Positions 59,276-64,000 of a DNA stretch of 64,000 nucleotides are shown in pieces (the first letter of the stretch is position 1; each line of letters begins with the position of its first letter). This stretch comes from Phragmites australis (lineage: Eukaryota; Streptophyta; Magnoliopsida; Poales; Poaceae). A model generated the notes under the pieces. The model made no database searches, had not been told where the DNA came from, and was given only the letters and a program-made list of their open reading frames with translations. The stretch lies in the NCBI RefSeq assembly GCF_958298935.1, contig NC_084943.1, forward strand, positions 19,213,001 to 19,277,000. Reading direction: 5' to 3'. Position numbers and translations under genes: made by a program.

Positions 59276-59792
59276 ATGCATGCCTGGCCTGACGTGGCAT
59301 CACGATGTTGGTTCGATGGAGCCGACCGGTGATGGTAATGATTCTTTGCGCTAACCAATTTTGAGAGTATTTAGGTCTTGTTTGTTTTTAATCTGATTAT
59401 AAATTTTAACCTAAAAGCAAAAACAAATGGTCATAATCTAAAGTCTGATTCTTACCATTCACAAACTAAGTTATATTATGAAATTTCACAATCTTTAATA
59501 TGATAAGAATAAATACCTTTAAAAAAATCTAAATTATAACACTCCATGACAAAAACGAACATGACCTTAAGTACTGCAAGAGTCACCCTTATATCTCGTG
59601 ATCCTTATTATTTTACACCTCATTTGGAGGTGCATGCTTGGTTGCATGGAATTATCCTCCCTAGATTTGATTAAAAGGTCTGGTTTGTTTTTTATTCGAA
59701 TTATAGATTTTATCCTAAAAGTAAAAATAAAAATAAATGGTCACAAAATTCTCATAATTCATAACTTATATTATTCTACGAAATTCATGACT
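59276..59792. other. Intergenic with a pair of diverged repeats
   Basis: Segments near 59370-59470 and 59685-59790 resemble each other (GTTTGTTTTTAATCTGATTATA..., TTTTAACCTAAAAGCAAAAA against TTTTATCCTAAAAGTAAAAA). They may be one small repeat copied twice. No gene. Confidence 0.5.
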
Positions 59793-60853
59793 CACTACTA
59801 CAGAACACCACATATGTAACGTCCCATCAGTACCTATTCAATAGTAATTAATACTTAAGACATATCAGTACCGGTTCTTAAACTCCCACGTGCGAACAAC
59901 AACTGAGCAGATAAGAACCGGCACTGATAGTCACTACAAGTGTCAGGTCTTGGCTGTAACCGGTACTAATACATCAATGCCGGTTCCAGCCACGAGACTG
60001 TATCAGTGCCGGTTCTAGATACGAACCGGCACCGATAATCAGTATCCGTGCCGGTTCTAATTACGAACCGCCACTGGTGGTTGCTACTGTCACAGTTCAT
60101 CTTAAAAAATTCATAACTTTTTTCACACGAAGTCGGATGGGGAAAAACTTTATATAAAAATTATAGCTCTCGATGAGGTTTACAACTTTATAGTTGAAAA
60201 CTTTTTAATTTGAGGTTATTTAAATACCCAAATAATTATAATAAAGTTGTAGTAGTGGTCGATGACAGCTCACATTAAAAAATTCATAACTTTTTCAAAC
60301 GAAGTTGGATGGGGGAGAACTTTATATGAAAATTATAGCTCTCGACGAGATCTACAACTTTGTAGTTGATCACCTTTTTATTTGAGATCATTTAGATATC
60401 TAAATAGCTATTCAAAAATTCGATCAGAAGATGTTAAAAAGATTTATTTTGCTACTATACTAAGAACAGACAATAGCTGAGATAGTTAAAGGAGTCATAT
60501 GTTTGCACAGTCTGTGAGGTTTTGAGTTCGGGTCTTGGTTGCCTCATACGAGCGAATATCACGTGAGTTTGAGAATATTGGACGCGGTCCGGTGGGCAGC
60601 CTCTGGTCGGGTGCCTCTTGTTAGAAAAAAAATTTAAAACTTTTTTTAGTCCGAAAAATATTGAATCGAGACCGACTATCAGTACCGGTTAGAGCCACCA
60701 ACCGGTACTGATAGTGATTTTCAATGCAGATTCCATATCCGACACTGATAGTTAGTGACTATCAACTATCAGTGCCGAGTAATCAATATCGGTTCAAAAA
60801 CTGTCACTGATGACGATTTTGAACCGACACTGATCGGATGTTTTGATACAGTG
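59793..60853. mobile_element. Non-autonomous CACTA element C with ACT target duplication
   Basis: 1061 bp beginning CACTACTACAGAACACC and ending, inverted, CACTGTATCAAAACATCC. It is flanked by ACT at 59790-59792 and 60854-60856. Subterminal regions are rich in CAGTGCCGGTTC/GAACCGGCAC. Inside are two direct repeats of about 133 bp (60099-60231 and 60272-60404) and a B-box-like GAGTTCGGGTC near 60532. The 3-bp duplication and the CACTA ends are diagnostic. Confidence 0.9.
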
Positions 60854-60856
60854 ACT

Positions 60857-61528
60857 CTATATATTCTACCGGTTGGATTAGATTTTTACAATTTAAAGTT
60901 AAAATAAATAGACGTTAATTATTACTCTAAATTCTGAAGAACGTACTAGAATAGTTATGTATATCGGGGCTGGCCGCCGCAACACCCCGGGTCGGATGTT
61001 GAAGCAGAAAGGTTGATGGTATCTTACGGTACGCCGATAGCATGTCCTTACATCCGTAGTCATCTTGATCCGGGCTTAGCGGTGGTTTATAACTCTCTTT
61101 TTTTGTGTTAGATGTGAAATTTATGCGAAGTCCCTGTGGGCCCGAGAAGGGAAGAGGAGGATACAGGAACCAAAAGGATTTGTGGCACTTTTTTTAAAAA
61201 ATAAGGCTTGTACAATAATTTGAGGTATGAAGTACGAAATGAAATCAGTGGCTGACCCGCACGTCTGGGCTGTAAAGGGACGTCCTGTCCTCCCAACACG
61301 ACACATTTCTTTTTCCCATCGCTTTGATAGCTCGGGAGCTGGAATTCTGGTCGACCACTTGCGTCGTACCTGCATGCATGTTGCCGGCCGGCCGGCCGGC
61401 CTATGGAGCGGCGCCGGCGACCATCTGCCCCTTGCCCATTCATACTTGCCGCCTCGGTGACCAAACGGTAAGTACTACGTACCTGGTCGATGTTTTATAA
61501 TCAGGTTAAATATTCAACGTAAAATATA
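60857..61528. other. Intergenic, nothing supported
   Basis: Contains a GCCGGCCGGCCGGCCGG run at about 61383. The frames at 61108-61464 overlap on both strands and have no domain. Confidence 0.4.
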
Positions 61529-61783
61529 CTCCCTCGTTGTAAATATTTGACGTTTTAACTATAATTCGGTTAAATTTTTATAATTTTAACTGTTAATAGT
61601 TTTTTAAAATATTTAATTTAGAAATATAAAAATCATACGTGTAGATTTTTCTTAAAAAATATTTTTATAATATTATATTTTTATTAGATATTATAACTAT
61701 ATTTTAATAAAAAATATTAGTCAAAATTATATATTGAATATCGTGAAAAATAAAAAATGTTATGTATTTTTAACCGGAGGGAG
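61529..61783. mobile_element. Stowaway MITE 2
   Basis: 255 bp with CTCCCTCGTTGTAAATA at the left and AACCGGAGGGAG at the right in inverted relation. TA flanks at 61527-61528 and 61784-61785. AT-rich interior that folds back. Confidence 0.9.
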
Positions 61784-64000
61784 TATATAAGACGCACATG
61801 CAATAATCTGAACGTACGGCCTTAAGTGCGTTGTAATCGAGGTAACTATTCAGCCTAAAAATGAGATAAAGCCATCGAGATGTAGCATGCATGTCTCTCG
61901 TTCTCATGTCGGCCATTTCTCCTTAATTTGCCCACGTTGCTGATCTATGTCCAGAAACTATCCAAATTGAAGCCTCATGTTAGCAGCAGCGGTGAAGAGA
62001 AAGGAGATCGCAGGGTGTCGGACAAGGAACAGTAGAGAATTGAGACTCAGAACAGAGAGCAAAGAGACATTGGATTCTAGGAGGAATTGAAGTCAGTTGC
62101 TTACAATGTTTTCCATGCCTAGCTCTCCTCTCTTGTCTCATCCGGTTTATACACCACCGGCTACAACTGGCCTTGAGCCCACTAGCTACGACTCAGTCCA
62201 GTCTGAACCTTGCGAAGATCGGGAGCCATGGGGTCAGCTAGCTGTGCTAACACCTCAACACGGAAGAATCGATGCGAATGCCATGCATGCATGACACCAG
62301 AGAGGGAAGGATAGATGGATGCTACACGCACGTACGCTTTGTTCTGGATCGAGCTGGCTCTGCTACGTGCATGTATCTATTAGATTTCTAGTGAGAATTG
62401 GATCGAGCAAGAAAAGTGTAGATTCCAATTGATAGTCTCACGAGAACCTGGAAAAAGTGTAGAAGATATGTTATTATCGTGATGGACACTCATATAAATC
62501 CTAGGCTGGAGTAGGACCAAATTAACCAGCCGCATCCAAAAGTGCACTGTTTAAAGAACTTTTGGAAAAAGGATATCTCCAACGCCGTACCATGTATTGG
62601 ATAGATATAGTGTACGGAGCACTCGAAATGGACGCTGAAAAAAAAATCCATGCATACCACTTGGCAGATCCAGCGTAGAAAATCGTGATACGACCGTTTG
62701 GATCTCCGTGTGTCCGACATTTGTATTAATTTATTTACCGTAGCAGTTGTACGCTTGAATTTCATATCAACTTTACGGAAATAGTATATGTAACCCCTAT
62801 AAGATTCCTCACGAATCAGAAGGGGGATTAATTAGTTTGCGCCTCGCCACTTCGAACGAAAGCTACACTGCATGTGAATGTGAATTTGCTATGGTGGAGT
62901 TGAACTGGAAGGAGGAGGTGGATACATGATTGACTGTTAAGAGAGTTCATCTTCTTCTCTCTTCCTAACCCTTTCTTCTTCTCCATCCTATCTCCTTTCT
63001 CTTCATGGAGTACCAAAGGGTAAGGGAGCTTAAGCCTCCATGTCTCCATGAAGATCTGTCCCGGGATGAGGTCGAATGGAAACACTAGGGAACTTGCCTA
63101 GCAGATGGGTAAACCCACCGTTGTGGTAGCTAGGTATTTAATTGTAAGATGGATGCCATGTTGTGAAATTAAGAAGGGAACTAGGGTAGTTTAGTTGAAG
63201 CGCTCAACCCTATCGCCCCAGTTTAAGTCCTCTCCGGCTTGAATCGAGGTAGTTACTTTCTTCTTAATGCAAATGGTTTTTAATTTCTACGTCATGAAAT
63301 TGAGGTAGTACAAAGTAGCTGTCGAGTGCATGAGCTAAACCGCCGAACCTAAATGCTAGAATATGCTTGTGGGGCTTAATTATTTCGAGTGTGTAATTAA
63401 TAAACAATGATCACTGTCTAAAGCTGTAGGAGCAGTGCCCAGACCGTAGTACATCTGAATTCGTTGTCACCTTCCTTCATCATTGACCAAATCCTTTTTC
63501 TCCATAGTCCTTACAATTCAATGTTCCAGACCATAATTAAGGCAGGCTTTAGATTTGATTATACGGCGCTAGTTTACGTTTGACCAATTAATCAAGATGA
63601 ACATGGGTTATATATATACATCACATGATGAAAAAGATCGGAACTATTTCATTTTCCAGAAAGGATATGTCTTATGCTAAGTGTCTTTGCTACTGCAAAA
63701 ATCAAAAGAAATAGATTACTCGCAGGCAAAATAATCAGAGGAACATGACGTTGATATGCCAACAAGAGCGAGATGAATCGACAGGCAGTGCAGAGCGAGC
63801 TCTGTTCTTCCGTCGAGAAAATCTAATGATTACGTGCTGACTGCTGACCAGGTGGGTGGATCGATGGACCGACCGATCGTCTCCATCGGCTGGCGGCTGC
63901 TGCTGCTGATCTGACCCAGCTCGTGCCTCTTTTTGCGTTCGTTGCGTTCATGCACGCGTGTCGATGAGAACGTCGTGCGTGCTACTAGTCTTCGTCTACC
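61784..64000. other. Intergenic to window end
   Basis: No coding region, RNA gene or transposon end can be supported. The frames at 62097-62294, 62490-62765 and 62828-63085 have no domain. The last 200 bases turn GC-rich and may approach a gene beyond the window. Confidence 0.4.

Overview
This window is nuclear DNA of a grass (Poaceae). The evidence is the codon use and intron structure of the genes, two-box plant snoRNAs, Tat-lineage Ty3/gypsy retroelements, Stowaway and Harbinger-type MITEs, and CACTA elements whose subterminal repeats resemble CACTGCCGGTTC. The sequence does not fix the species. Three multi-exon protein genes could be rebuilt exon by exon with phase-consistent splice sites. 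They are a 183-residue Arg/Ser/Lys-rich nuclear-type protein (8829-10816, +), the TRAPPII subunit TRS130/TRAPPC10 (30837-40676, -, 21 exons, 1238 residues) and a class 3 (DAGL-like) lipase (46615-51838, -, 7 exons, 600 residues).

Layout: 1-6.5 kb is a decayed minus-strand Tat-lineage gypsy element with an LTR, a pol scrap, a tandem-repeat block and an antisense ORF. 6.5-8.5 kb is AT-rich non-coding DNA, and 8.8-10.8 kb is the RS-rich gene. 14.0-18.3 and 23.1-27.7 kb are two copies of a tandem duplication, each carrying an NF-YC-like gene damaged in different places. Between them lies a minus-strand LINE split by a second gypsy element, which itself carries a Harbinger-type MITE. 28.6-30 kb is a plus-strand non-coding transcription unit with a site II-rich promoter and two paralogous C/D-box snoRNAs. 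It converges on TRS130. 41.1-45.5 kb is a LINE interrupted by a 2.6-kb solo-LTR-like insertion. After the lipase, 52.6-60.9 kb holds three related non-autonomous CACTA-type elements, the first carrying an apparent two-exon gene with an RNase H1 N-terminal (viroplasmin-like) domain. 61-64 kb is mostly intergenic with one Stowaway MITE.

The three intact genes have no operon-like relation: they serve Golgi/TGN vesicle trafficking (TRS130), lipid hydrolysis (lipase) and probably RNA metabolism (RS-rich protein, snoRNAs). Most of the remaining DNA is nested transposons. Several insertions can be proved from target-site duplications or from a reading frame that resumes beyond the insertion.
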